Source of the DNA: Rhodococcus sp. 1168
Lineage (GTDB): Bacteria > Actinomycetota > Actinomycetes > Mycobacteriales > Mycobacteriaceae
Length of the DNA stretch: 64,000 nt
Assembly (NCBI RefSeq): GCF_002091955.1
Contig: NZ_MKKY01000059.1
Location: 79,011 to 143,010, forward strand
Reading direction: 5' to 3'
Made by a program: the position numbers and the translations under genes. The notes below the pieces were generated by a model. It did no database searches. It had not been told where the DNA came from and saw nothing but the letters and a program-made list of their open reading frames with translations. Positions 48,363-56,584 of the stretch are shown piece after piece (positions within the stretch are counted from its first letter, which is position 1; every line of letters starts with the position of its first letter).

Positions 48363-51001
48363 GCAAAATTTCCGAGGGCAGCCAACAGGTCCCTTCAGCA
48401 GATGCATCAGCGCCGGACACGACTCCTGCGACCCCGTCTTGGTTCGATCGGCGACGACTCCGAGCAGCGACAGCGTGGCACAAAGCGGTACGACAACTCG
48501 TGCGACTGCGGGCGCTGATCGTGTTCGGTGCCAAGGGAGCGCCCGTCAGCTTCGGTTTGCTGACCGCCGTGTTGATATTCGGCATTCTCGGGGCGAGCAT
48601 CGGGCACAACACGATTCATCGTGACTTCGCCGTCGGGATCGTGCCGTTCGAGGAGTTCCGGGTATGGACAGCGTTGACCTCCGGGCTTGTCGCGCCGGGT
48701 GTTCTTGGGTACGTCGTAGCGATTGTTGCGATCCTGGTGGCCGCAGCTCCGATCGAACGGAGGATAGGTTCGGTCAAGTTTGCGATCGCGGCATTTCTCA
48801 CGCAGATACTGGGTGCATTGCTAGGCCTCGGAGTTGCAGCATTGGCCAAGATGTTCGATGCGGATTGGGGTTTTCGGCTGCATGTCGGAACCGCTATCGG
48901 GCCTACGACGTGGATCGTGGGTGTCGTCATGGTGGCGAGTGCTCGCATGGACACCTTGTGGCGACGTCGTATTCGCGTGGGATTGTTTGCGTTGTTGGTA
49001 ACGCTGGCGCTGTTCAGTGGACATTTGCAGGATGTCGTTCGCCTCGCGTCTGCGGTTGTCGGACTGCTGCTCGGTCCCGTGATCGTGGGCAGGTCTGCGC
49101 GGGGTCCGCGGCTCGCCGGTACGCAGCGCGAAGGGCGTGTGCTCGTTGCGCTCATCGTGGCTGCAAGTGCACTCGGTCCGGTCATCGCTGCATTGAGTCC
49201 CGACGCCGTCGGCCCGTTCGCGGTGCTCCGCGACGTCGTGCGCGGGGTTCCTTACACCGCCGCCGAGGTACGGGAAATCTGTGCCGATTCACCCGCCGAT
49301 CCGGAGTGCCGTACCGGCCTTCTGGAGTTGCGGCTGGGTGGAGTGGGTCCGACGATACTTTCTCTCATGCCGTCGATCTTCTTGTTGTTTCTGGCAGACG
49401 GACTGCGGCGAGGTCGTAAATTCGCATGGACTGCAACAGTTTTCGCCCAGGTCGTACTTCTGGTTCTGTCGGTGGCCAACTTTGCGATCAGATTCGTGGA
49501 ATCGGGTGACGACGAGTCGGTCTTCTACGGTCTGGAGTCTCCGACGGCGTACCGCACGATCGTTCCGTTCCTGCTACCACTTGCGGTTCTCGTTCTTCTA
49601 CTGTTGACGCGCAAGTTCTTCGACGTCTCAGCGCCGAAGGGGACGTACCGCAAATGGGGCTTCGCCGTCGTCGGATCAGCAGTGGGTCTGGCAGTTCTGT
49701 ACGTTCTGGGCGGCCTCATGGCGCGCGGGGGATTCGACAACGAGCCTTCGATCCTCGGTTTGCTCGCGGATTTCCCGCAGAGGTTGGTCCCACCGGTGTA
49801 TCTCCAGTGGCTCGAGCCACGGTTCTTGCCCGAGAGCATTCCGACCACGTTGCTCTTCGAATGGACCGGGGTCGTGTTCTGGGCGGCTCTGTGCGTACTT
49901 GTCCTCAATACCTTTCTCACCCCTGCATATGGCGTCGATACCGACGCCACCGAACGGGCCAAAGAATTGCTGACAACCAGCAGTGGCAGCGCGCTGTCGT
50001 GGATGACGACCTGGCGTGGCAACGAGTACTGGTTCTCCCCCGATGCGCGGAGCTATGTTGCGTATCGGGTCATTTCCGGCGTAGCACTGACCACCGGCGA
50101 TCCAGTAGGGCCACGAGAAAGATTGCGAGACAACGTCGTCGACTTCGCGGAGTTTGCTTCGAAGAACGGCTGGATTCCGTGCTTCTACTCCGTGACACCT
50201 CAGGTACGGGAGGTCACCGACAGTATCGGGTGGGGTGGCATTCAGGTGGGTGAGGAGACAATCCTCGACCTCGAGAATCTGGCATTCACCGGTAAGCGAT
50301 TCCAAGACGTTCGGACCGCCTTGAACCGAGCGAAGAAGGCGGGTGTGGTCGCGGAGTGGATCAGGTTCCCCGAAGCTCCGCTTGCCATCACCGACCAGAT
50401 CACGGCGATCTCGGAGGAATGGGTCGCCGATAAAGGAATGCCCGAAATGGGCTTCACACTGGGAGGACTTGAAGAAGTCGACGATCCACATGTCCGCTGC
50501 CTGATCGCTGTGGATGAGCATCGGACCGTTCACGGAATCACCTCGTGGATGCCGGTATACGAGAACGGCGAGATCGTCGGCTGGACTCTCGATTTCATGC
50601 GTCGCCGTGCCGAAGGTTTTCGACCGGCGATGGAATTCCTCATTGCGTCGGCCGCTCTGCTCCTGGAGCAGGAGGGCGTGAGGTTCTTGAGCTTGTCCGG
50701 TGCACCCTTGGCCAAGATCGACGACGGCCGAGGCACGGAAACTTCGCCGGATGCGTCGACGTTCTCGACTCTGCTCGATCGTCTGCTCAACGTCCTGGGC
50801 CGGACCCTGGAACCTGTGTACGGATTCAGGTCCTTGCTCGCCTTCAAATCGAAATTTCAGCCCAGGTACGAACCCATGCATATGACGTTCGCCGATCCAG
50901 CGGCATTGCCGAGCATCGGAAATGCAGTCGGGCGGGCGTACCTACCCGAAGTCTCGCTGGGGCAAGGCTATCGATTGGTTCGAACGATGATCGAGCGCTA
51001 G
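48359..51001 (+). CDS. Aminoacyl-phosphatidylglycerol/diacylglycerol synthase (DUF2156, MprF-like)
   Basis: An 880-residue membrane protein; GTG 48359 overlaps the esterase stop as GTGA. The N-terminal third has a rhomboid-like helix bundle (FRVWTALTSGLVAPGVLGYV), followed by further membrane helices. The C-terminal part (about residues 545-870) is the DUF2156 GNAT-type domain: RGNEYWFSPDARSYVAYRVISGVALTTGDPVGP and FLSLSGAPLAKID. Relatives transfer an amino acid, usually alanine or lysine, from tRNA to a membrane lipid and change surface charge. It lacks a lysyl-tRNA synthetase domain, unlike LysX. Confidence 0.87.
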   Translation: MSKISEGSQQVPSADASAPDTTPATPSWFDRRRLRAATAWHKAVRQLVRLRALIVFGAKGAPVSFGLLTAVLIFGILGASIGHNTIHRDFAVGIVPFEEFRVWTALTSGLVAPGVLGYVVAIVAILVAAAPIERRIGSVKFAIAAFLTQILGALLGLGVAALAKMFDADWGFRLHVGTAIGPTTWIVGVVMVASARMDTLWRRRIRVGLFALLVTLALFSGHLQDVVRLASAVVGLLLGPVIVGRSARGPRLAGTQREGRVLVALIVAASALGPVIAALSPDAVGPFAVLRDVVRGVPYTAAEVREICADSPADPECRTGLLELRLGGVGPTILSLMPSIFLLFLADGLRRGRKFAWTATVFAQVVLLVLSVANFAIRFVESGDDESVFYGLESPTAYRTIVPFLLPLAVLVLLLLTRKFFDVSAPKGTYRKWGFAVVGSAVGLAVLYVLGGLMARGGFDNEPSILGLLADFPQRLVPPVYLQWLEPRFLPESIPTTLLFEWTGVVFWAALCVLVLNTFLTPAYGVDTDATERAKELLTTSSGSALSWMTTWRGNEYWFSPDARSYVAYRVISGVALTTGDPVGPRERLRDNVVDFAEFASKNGWIPCFYSVTPQVREVTDSIGWGGIQVGEETILDLENLAFTGKRFQDVRTALNRAKKAGVVAEWIRFPEAPLAITDQITAISEEWVADKGMPEMGFTLGGLEEVDDPHVRCLIAVDEHRTVHGITSWMPVYENGEIVGWTLDFMRRRAEGFRPAMEFLIASAALLLEQEGVRFLSLSGAPLAKIDDGRGTETSPDASTFSTLLDRLLNVLGRTLEPVYGFRSLLAFKSKFQPRYEPMHMTFADPAALPSIGNAVGRAYLPEVSLGQGYRLVRTMIER

Positions 51002-51864
51002 CTCGCCGAGGAGAACGAGGTCGATGCGACCGCGTGCCTGCGTGGGCCACCTACTGCACCGTAGACGTGTCGAGTACCGACAGGAACGATGAGCGGGCGA
51101 TCTGACACCGGATCCTCGATCACTTTCGCTTCGAGGCCGAACACGTCGAATAGAAGCTTCTCCGAGATCACGTCCTGGGGGCGACCTGCCTCGACGATTT
51201 CGCCTTGTGACATGACGATGATCTGGTCGCTGTACCGAACAGCCAAATTGAGGTCGTGCAGCACCATGATCACGGTGCGGCCCAGGTCTTCGTGGAGTCG
51301 GTCGATCAAGTCGAGGACCTCCAGTGAGTGCGCCAGGTCGAGATAGGTGGTCGGTTCGTCGAGGAGCAGAATGTCCGTGCCCTGTGCGAGCGCCATGGAA
51401 ATCCAAGCCCGCTGGCGCTGACCGCCGGACAGTTCGTCGACCGGGCGATCGGCCAGATCACCGACTCCGGTCAGCTCGAGGGCGTTCGCGACCTCGGACT
51501 CGTCGTCCGAGCTCCACTGTCGAATCCAGGACTGATGGGGGTGCCGACCCCGCGAGACGAGGTCGGCGACTGTCAAGCCTTCCGGCGCAACGGGTGCCTG
51601 CGGCAACATCCCGAGGACCCGTGCGACGTCCTTCGTGCGCATCGACGAGATCGCTTTTCCGTCGAGAACAACCCTGCCCGACTTGGGTTTGAGCAACCGG
51701 CCGAGAGCGCGCAACAAAGTCGATTTGCCGCACCCGTTTGGCCCGATCACCGTGGTGATGACACCGGTCCGAACCTCGAGGCCGAGATTCTCTACGACGA
51801 TGCGGTCTCCGTATCCGAGAGTGAGATCCTCCGCGACGAGACGTGGCAGATCGGTGACGGTCAT
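50998..51864 (-). CDS. Iron-siderophore ABC transporter ATPase (FecE/FepC type)
   Basis: A 288-residue ATP-binding subunit. It shows walker A GPNGCGKST, the Q loop, signature LSGGQRQRAWISMALAQ and walker B ILLLDEPTTYLD, with the H loop LHD. It powers uptake of ferric siderophores through the two permeases upstream. The ATG overlaps the stop of the second permease gene as ATGA. The stop overlaps that of the convergent synthase gene by four bases (GCTAGC). No binding-protein gene lies in the locus. Confidence 0.93.
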   Translation of the reverse strand: MTVTDLPRLVAEDLTLGYGDRIVVENLGLEVRTGVITTVIGPNGCGKSTLLRALGRLLKPKSGRVVLDGKAISSMRTKDVARVLGMLPQAPVAPEGLTVADLVSRGRHPHQSWIRQWSSDDESEVANALELTGVGDLADRPVDELSGGQRQRAWISMALAQGTDILLLDEPTTYLDLAHSLEVLDLIDRLHEDLGRTVIMVLHDLNLAVRYSDQIIVMSQGEIVEAGRPQDVISEKLLFDVFGLEAKVIEDPVSDRPLIVPVGTRHVYGAVGGPRRHAVASTSFSSAS

Positions 51865-52964
51865 GCGGAGGCCTTTCGATTGCTGCGGACGAGAAGGTAC
51901 AGAAGAAACGGTCCGCCCAGTGCGGAGGTCACGATGCCGACGGGGAGCTCTACCGGCAGGATCGTCCGAGCGATGAGATCGCTGCCGACGACGAGTAGCC
52001 CACCCAGGATCGCCGACGCAATGATCGGTGGACCGGGTGTTCTCACTAGCCGCAGTGCGATCTGAGGGGCTGCCAACGCCACGAACCCGACGGGGCCGGC
52101 AGCAGCCGTCGCGATGGCCGCGAGCGCTACCGCAGCGAGAAGCAACGCTGCCTGACGCAATTGCAGTCGCACGCCGAGTGATCGAGCATTGTCGTCGCCG
52201 AGGCGGAGGGCGCCGAGGGTGAAAGACGATACGACGGTCAGGCCGCCGACTATGAGCACCGCGCTCATGACCGGCCACACCGAACCCCAGTCTGCACCGT
52301 TCAGTGAGCCGTTGAGCCATAGCTGAGCTCGCGACACATCGTTGATGTCGGCACTGATGAGAAGCCATCCGATCGACGCTGTCAGCATGGCATTGACAGC
52401 GATACCGACGAGTATCAACCGAAAACCCTGGACGCCGCGCTTCCATGCGAGTGCGTAGATGATCGCCGCGGTAGCGATTCCACCGATGAGCGCAGCCAGC
52501 GGCAACCCGAGGGTCGCGAGAACACCGGCGAAGGCGCTACCGCCACCGAGGACGATGAGTGCCACGGCTGCAGCACTGGCCCCGGCGGTGATACCGAGAA
52601 TATCTGGACTTGCGAGTGAGTTTCGCGAAATGGATTGCGTCACAGCACCGGACATACCGAGTGCCATACCGACGAGCACTCCGGTAGGAGAGCGCGGCAA
52701 TCGTAAGTCCATCACGATGAATCGCTCGATTCGTGTGCCGCCGCCGAGCAGAACGTCGATGACGTGCCCTATCGACAGGGGGAAGTCACCACGTCCGATG
52801 TTGATGCACACCAACATCAACAGGGCCGCCAGCAGAACGAGATTGACGAGCACCTTGAAGGGACGCCGCACCAACGAAAGGCGACCGATCCGAAAACCGG
52901 GCCTGGATGGAACTGTCAGCTTTGTTGCCTCTGCCGACGTGGTCTTCGATTCCACTGTGGTCAT
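51861..52964 (-). CDS. Iron-siderophore ABC permease, FecCD family (FepG-like)
   Basis: A 367-residue FecCD permease with nine to ten helices. Family motifs include RLPRSPTGVLVGMALGMSGAVTQSISRNSLASPDILGITAGASAAAV and the near-C-terminal PVGFVALAAPQIALRL. The N-terminal 40 residues are basic and cytosolic. It pairs with the upstream permease, overlapping its stop by four bases, to form the membrane channel. Confidence 0.92.
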   Translation of the reverse strand: MTTVESKTTSAEATKLTVPSRPGFRIGRLSLVRRPFKVLVNLVLLAALLMLVCINIGRGDFPLSIGHVIDVLLGGGTRIERFIVMDLRLPRSPTGVLVGMALGMSGAVTQSISRNSLASPDILGITAGASAAAVALIVLGGGSAFAGVLATLGLPLAALIGGIATAAIIYALAWKRGVQGFRLILVGIAVNAMLTASIGWLLISADINDVSRAQLWLNGSLNGADWGSVWPVMSAVLIVGGLTVVSSFTLGALRLGDDNARSLGVRLQLRQAALLLAAVALAAIATAAAGPVGFVALAAPQIALRLVRTPGPPIIASAILGGLLVVGSDLIARTILPVELPVGIVTSALGGPFLLYLLVRSNRKASA

Positions 52965-54436
52965 AGGCTCGCCAGCTTTCGCCGACGGACCAGCGCAATG
53001 AAGAATGGGGCCCCGAACAGCGCGAGGACGATGCCCACTTGTAGTTCACCGGGTCGCACGACGACGCGTCCGATGACATCGGCCATCAGCAGCATCACGC
53101 CGCCCATCAAACCTGCATAGGGGACGAGCCATCGATAGTCCTGTCCGGTGACGACGCGGGCGACGTGCGGAACCACCAGTCCGATGAACGCGATCGGTCC
53201 ACACGCTGCCGTCGCTGCACCCGTCAGCAGCGTAATGGCGATGATCCCGACAGTTCTGCTGAGTGCGATGTTGACTCCCAACGAGCGTGCGACGTCCTCG
53301 CCGAGACTCATGACGTTGAGGCCAGGAGTGTTGGCGAGAGCGATGAGGACACCGAGTACGAGGAACGGAAGAACCTGCCAGAGGACGTCGAGGCCCCGGC
53401 CGGCAACCGAACCCACCGACCAGAACCGGTAACCGTCCAAGGTGGTCTGGTCTATCAGCACCACTGCATTGGTCATGGCCGACAGAAAAAATGCGACAGC
53501 GGCACCCGCGAGCGCAAGGTTGAGCGGACTCGCCTTCCCGTTCCCGACAGAGGACAACCCGAAGACCACTACGCTCGCCACCGCCGAACCGGCAAAGGCG
53601 AACCAAAGGTACTGGCTGGGGGAGTTGAACCCGAAAAGGTAGATGGCGAGCACAACGAAAAAGGCTGCTCCGGCATTCAGACCCAGCAGTCCGGCGTCGG
53701 CCAAGGGGTTTCTCGTATGGCCTTGGATCAAGGCTCCGGCGATCCCGAGTGCGATTCCGACGACAAGCGCAAGAAGGGTGCGCGGGACGCGCAGGGTGCG
53801 AACGATGATGTCGGTATCGGTGCCGGTCGAATGCACCAGTGCGTTGCCGATCTCGGCGAATGTCAGCGGCCTCGCTCCGATGGCGATGCTGGCGAGAATC
53901 GCGGCTGCCAGCGCGACGGTCAGAACGAGAAGTCCGAACTGCCTACGTTTACGGATGGCCTGCACCGAGTTCTCGCGCGGGACGGGTTCGAACTGTTCGG
54001 CGTATGCGGTCTTTTCACGTACCACCTCGGTGCTCGAGCGGCCGAGAGCGAACTGTCTACAGAGTCCTCGACGGACACCGATCGGTCCTCCGGTTGTGTA
54101 GTCACGGACTACGAGTCCAGTCCATCGCCTGCCAGTGCTCTGACCGTCGTGCCCAGTACGAAAACCCTGATTCCAGACCAGCAACCCGACTGCAACGACC
54201 ACCGAGATGGCTCCGAAGACGAACCTGTCCGCCTCACCACCACCATTGTCGTCGCGAAGAGAATCGACGATCGACCACCCGATCCCCAGAGGTAACAGCA
54301 CGATCGCAAGGTCGACGAACGCTGCCACGACGCGGAGATACCACGGGGCAGGGCCGCGTGGAATCTGCTCTTTCGAAAAGTCCACGTCCGAAGGTGGACT
54401 GGGACTTTTCGATCCGAGTGATGGGGCCGTCGTCAC
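52961..54436 (-). CDS. RDD domain fused to FecCD siderophore permease (FepD-like)
   Basis: A 491-residue protein. Residues 30-145 form an RDD-type membrane domain: WYLRVVAAFVDLAIVLLPLGI and GFRTGHDGQSTGRRWTGLVVRDY. Residues 165-490 are a complete FecCD permease (RVPRTLLALVVGIALGIAGALIQGHTRNPLADAGLLG and GPIAFIGLVVPHVARV). The fusion is in one continuous frame. It starts at GTG 54436 behind AGGAG and is the first gene of the ABC operon. An iron box lies 38 bases upstream. Confidence 0.9.
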   Translation of the reverse strand: MTTAPSLGSKSPSPPSDVDFSKEQIPRGPAPWYLRVVAAFVDLAIVLLPLGIGWSIVDSLRDDNGGGEADRFVFGAISVVVAVGLLVWNQGFRTGHDGQSTGRRWTGLVVRDYTTGGPIGVRRGLCRQFALGRSSTEVVREKTAYAEQFEPVPRENSVQAIRKRRQFGLLVLTVALAAAILASIAIGARPLTFAEIGNALVHSTGTDTDIIVRTLRVPRTLLALVVGIALGIAGALIQGHTRNPLADAGLLGLNAGAAFFVVLAIYLFGFNSPSQYLWFAFAGSAVASVVVFGLSSVGNGKASPLNLALAGAAVAFFLSAMTNAVVLIDQTTLDGYRFWSVGSVAGRGLDVLWQVLPFLVLGVLIALANTPGLNVMSLGEDVARSLGVNIALSRTVGIIAITLLTGAATAACGPIAFIGLVVPHVARVVTGQDYRWLVPYAGLMGGVMLLMADVIGRVVVRPGELQVGIVLALFGAPFFIALVRRRKLASL

Positions 54437-54473
54437 AGTAGTTGTGGCTCCTCACTTTGTTGAGTGCTGCTGC

Positions 54474-54492
54474 TTAGGTTACGGAACCCTTT
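54474..54492 (-). promoter_or_regulatory. IdeR/DtxR iron box of the ABC operon
   Basis: Against the consensus TTAGGTTAGGCTAACCTAA the site matches 13 of 19 bases, with a perfect left half (TTAGGTTA). It sits between the permease start and the rest of the divergent promoter. A further half-site AAGGTTAGCC is at 54512-54521. IdeR with iron should repress the operon. Confidence 0.6.
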
Positions 54493-54566
54493 GTTGATGC
54501 GTACGGCGGGGAAGGTTAGCCAATCCACACGAGTGGAATTCCGCAGTCGCGATGATGACCCGGTAA

Positions 54567-54585
54567 AGAGGTTAGGCTAACCTAC
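54567..54585 (+). promoter_or_regulatory. IdeR/DtxR iron box of the FhuF-like gene
   Basis: AGAGGTTAGGCTAACCTAC matches 16 of 19 bases of the IdeR consensus; the central 13-base dyad GGTTAGGCTAACC is perfect. It lies 48 bases upstream of the next gene's GTG and implies iron-dependent repression. Confidence 0.85.
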
Positions 54586-54632
54586 AGTCCAAGGCGTCAG
54601 GGTTGCGTCTTCTCGAACAAGGGAGTGTTCTG

Positions 54633-55394
54633 GTGTCAGTTGCAACAACGACGTCCGATGCCTGGGCCGATGTGCATCGTTCGCTTACGTGCAGCGACGA
54701 CGGCGGTCCACTGGGCGAGGCGTGCGTGGGCCTTCGTGCGTTGAACTTGGACTACCCACGCATGTATGCGGTTGCATCGATGGCGAACGAGGCCAAGCGT
54801 CGCTGGTGGCAGTTGGCAGTGGGGATCGAACAGGGTCGAGTGGAGCGGATGATCACTCGCTCCCTCGAGGACGTGAAGACTCCCGAGGTGGCAGCGATTC
54901 AGGTGGCATCCGCGGTGATTCATGCCATCGTGGGTCGCGTCGTCGCTTTGTTGGTTCTTCAGGGGCGGGCATGGGATCCGGGTATCGACAATCTGTGGAT
55001 TCACATGGACAGCGACGGTGGTATCGACTGGGCGGGGCTCACTTCACCTGTACTGAGAGTCCTGCCCGGCGACAATCTCGATGGGGCTTCGGGGACGGTC
55101 ACCCTCCCCTGTGAGGAAGCGTTGCTGATCTGGACGGCCCATCGATGCATCACTTCCCTCGATGTCGTTGCTCGGGCGATCGCTGAGTGTGCGCCTCTCG
55201 ATCCACGGGTCTTCTGCTCGTTGGTGGGTGATGCTGTGCTCGGTGCATCGACACACGTGCCCACGTTGTCGAGATCTTTCGGCGTACGGAGTGCTCGTCG
55301 CGGACAAGATCTGCTCGACGCGTTCGTTGCTGCCGGTGTTCCGGTCCGTTCGCGTCCCGCTTCGATGGGACGACTTCGCTTGCGAGCGTTATGA
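54633..55394 (+). CDS. FhuF-like siderophore-iron reductase-type protein
   Basis: A 253-residue protein from GTG 54633, seven bases after AAGGGAG. The middle part, VGRVVALLVLQGRAWDPGIDNLWIHMDSDGGIDWAG, resembles the non-catalytic part of FhuF-type ferric-siderophore reductases. The C-terminal CCxxxxxxxxxxC 2Fe-2S motif of true FhuF is absent. It may bind siderophore without reducing it, or belong to a sister family. Its iron box and the divergent ABC operon tie it to iron uptake. Confidence 0.55.
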   Translation: MSVATTTSDAWADVHRSLTCSDDGGPLGEACVGLRALNLDYPRMYAVASMANEAKRRWWQLAVGIEQGRVERMITRSLEDVKTPEVAAIQVASAVIHAIVGRVVALLVLQGRAWDPGIDNLWIHMDSDGGIDWAGLTSPVLRVLPGDNLDGASGTVTLPCEEALLIWTAHRCITSLDVVARAIAECAPLDPRVFCSLVGDAVLGASTHVPTLSRSFGVRSARRGQDLLDAFVAAGVPVRSRPASMGRLRLRAL

Positions 55395-55413
55395 CAGACT
55401 GTTGCCGAGGCGG

Positions 55414-55432
55414 TAAGGATAGGCTTGGCTGA
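55414..55432 (+). promoter_or_regulatory. Iron-box-like site before the candidate small RNA
   Basis: TAAGGATAGGCTTGGCTGA matches 13 of 19 positions of the IdeR consensus and contains TAGGCT, a plausible -10 hexamer (TANNNT), at 55420-55425. IdeR bound here would block the start of the small transcript about 55433. The match is moderate. Confidence 0.5.
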
Positions 55433-55540
55433 ACAGTAACTAACGGACCGCGTCGGAGTCCTGAGGGCTGCAGTGACTCCCGGTCCTTGCCGCGGCGGGC
55501 CCTACATCCATTCGGATGTAGGGCCCGCCGATTTTTCTCG
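55433..55540 (+). ncRNA. mrsI: Candidate MrsI-like iron-responsive small RNA
   Basis: About 105 bases follow the iron-box-like site. A first stem-loop pairs GGACCG (55445-55450) with CGGTCC (55481-55486) and GGAGTC (55455-55460) with GACTCC (55475-55480), bulging CGTC on one side and exposing the 14-base loop 55461-55474. A second 16-bp stem with T-run ends it. In M. tuberculosis the IdeR-controlled iron-sparing RNA MrsI (ncRv11846) lies directly before Rv1847, whose homologue is the next gene here. Sequence identity with MrsI could not be compared, so homology is inferred from position, control and structure. Alternatively it is only the 3' end of the FhuF-like gene. Confidence 0.6.
55494..55536 (+). 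terminator. Strong intrinsic terminator
   Basis: A perfect 16-bp stem GGCGGGCCCTACATCC with loop ATTC and its exact complement is followed by ATTTTTCT. It ends the candidate small RNA and any read-through from the FhuF-like gene. It is the clearest intrinsic terminator in the window. Confidence 0.95.
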
Positions 55541-55614
55541 GGCGGGGCTCGTGTAATCCTGGTGAGAACACACGCCGCACGCCACGCGCGGCCACTACAC
55601 ACTAGGAGGGCCTG

Positions 55615-56085
55615 ATGAGCCAGACCGAACCGAAGGCAACAACTCCCTCTGCCACGAATGTCGATCCAGCCGACATCACCGAGATGGTCGCGCCGGGTTT
55701 CGACGGCACCCTAGGGCTCGAGTATCTCGAAGTCTCCGGCGATCGCGTCCGTGCGTCCTGGGATGTGACGCCCAAGCTTCACCAACCAGCAGGAATCATG
55801 CACGGTGGGGTTCTCTGCGCCGTGGTCGAGTCGCTTGCCAGCATCGGTGGGACCGTGTGGCTCGGTGACCGCGGACACGTCGTCGGCGTCAACAACAACA
55901 CGGACTTTCTGCGTGCAACGCGTTCGGGTCGTCTCACCGGCATCGCCACACCGGTCCATCGGGGTCGCACTCAGCAGATCTGGCAGGTGGACATATCCGA
56001 CGAAGCAGGAAAGCTTGTTGCGCAAGGCAAAGTTCGACTCGCCAATATCGTCGACACAGCAATTCTGGGTAACGCCGCGACATGA
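55615..56085 (+). CDS. PaaI-type hotdog thioesterase (Rv1847-like)
   Basis: A 156-residue hotdog-fold thioesterase. It has HQPAGIMHGGVLCAVVESLASIGG (HGG motif) and VGVNNNTDFLRATRSG, the same pattern as M. tuberculosis Rv1847. It should hydrolyse acyl- or aryl-CoA esters in the cytosol. GTG is not needed: ATG 55615 follows AGGAGGGCCTG. It stands directly behind the terminator and candidate small RNA, as in mycobacteria. Urease genes that follow in M. tuberculosis are absent. Confidence 0.9.
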   Translation: MSQTEPKATTPSATNVDPADITEMVAPGFDGTLGLEYLEVSGDRVRASWDVTPKLHQPAGIMHGGVLCAVVESLASIGGTVWLGDRGHVVGVNNNTDFLRATRSGRLTGIATPVHRGRTQQIWQVDISDEAGKLVAQGKVRLANIVDTAILGNAAT

Positions 56086-56172
56086 GCCGGCGAGGAGATC
56101 GTCGGCACGGCGTGAGCGCCGCGTGGCCGCGTCGATAATTCTCTTCGAACTCGACGCACTACCTTTGCAGTC

Positions 56173-56556
56173 ATGAGTGAAACGGTCGGCAGCGGGATGT
56201 CGTCTCCGAGGGTCGGAGCGTTCGATCCCGAACACGTCGCCCAGGCACGTGCGGCAATCGCCGCAGTCGACGACATCGGGGTGTGGGTCCAACGCTTCGA
56301 CCTGCTGGGCGATCCGACTCGGCTACGCATTCTGCTGTGCATGCACCGCGCGCCCGGCATTTGCGTCACCGATCTGGCATTGGCGCTGGAGATGACGCCG
56401 ACCGCCGTCTCACACGCCCTACGCCTTCTTCGCAACGAGGGGTGGGTTGCCGTTCAGCGCGACGGCAAAAAGATGACCTACCGACTGGACGACGACGTCG
56501 TGCACAGCATGCTGCACCAACTCGGCGCCACCCATGCACGACATGTGCACGAATGA
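56173..56556 (+). CDS. ArsR/SmtB family metal-sensing regulator
   Basis: A 127-residue winged-helix regulator. The HTH LGDPTRLRILLCMHRAPGICVTDLALALEMTPTAVSHALRLLRNEGWV and a histidine-rich tail THARHVHE are seen. The tail and MH/CM residues could bind nickel, cobalt or zinc, as in NmtR-type sensors, but the CVCD motif of ArsR proper is missing. No metal exporter gene adjoins it, so the target is unknown. There is no clear ribosome-binding site, so the message may be leaderless. Confidence 0.83.
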   Translation: MSETVGSGMSSPRVGAFDPEHVAQARAAIAAVDDIGVWVQRFDLLGDPTRLRILLCMHRAPGICVTDLALALEMTPTAVSHALRLLRNEGWVAVQRDGKKMTYRLDDDVVHSMLHQLGATHARHVHE

Positions 56557-56584
56557 CGCCGAGTGATGACCTTGGGTGAAGCGG

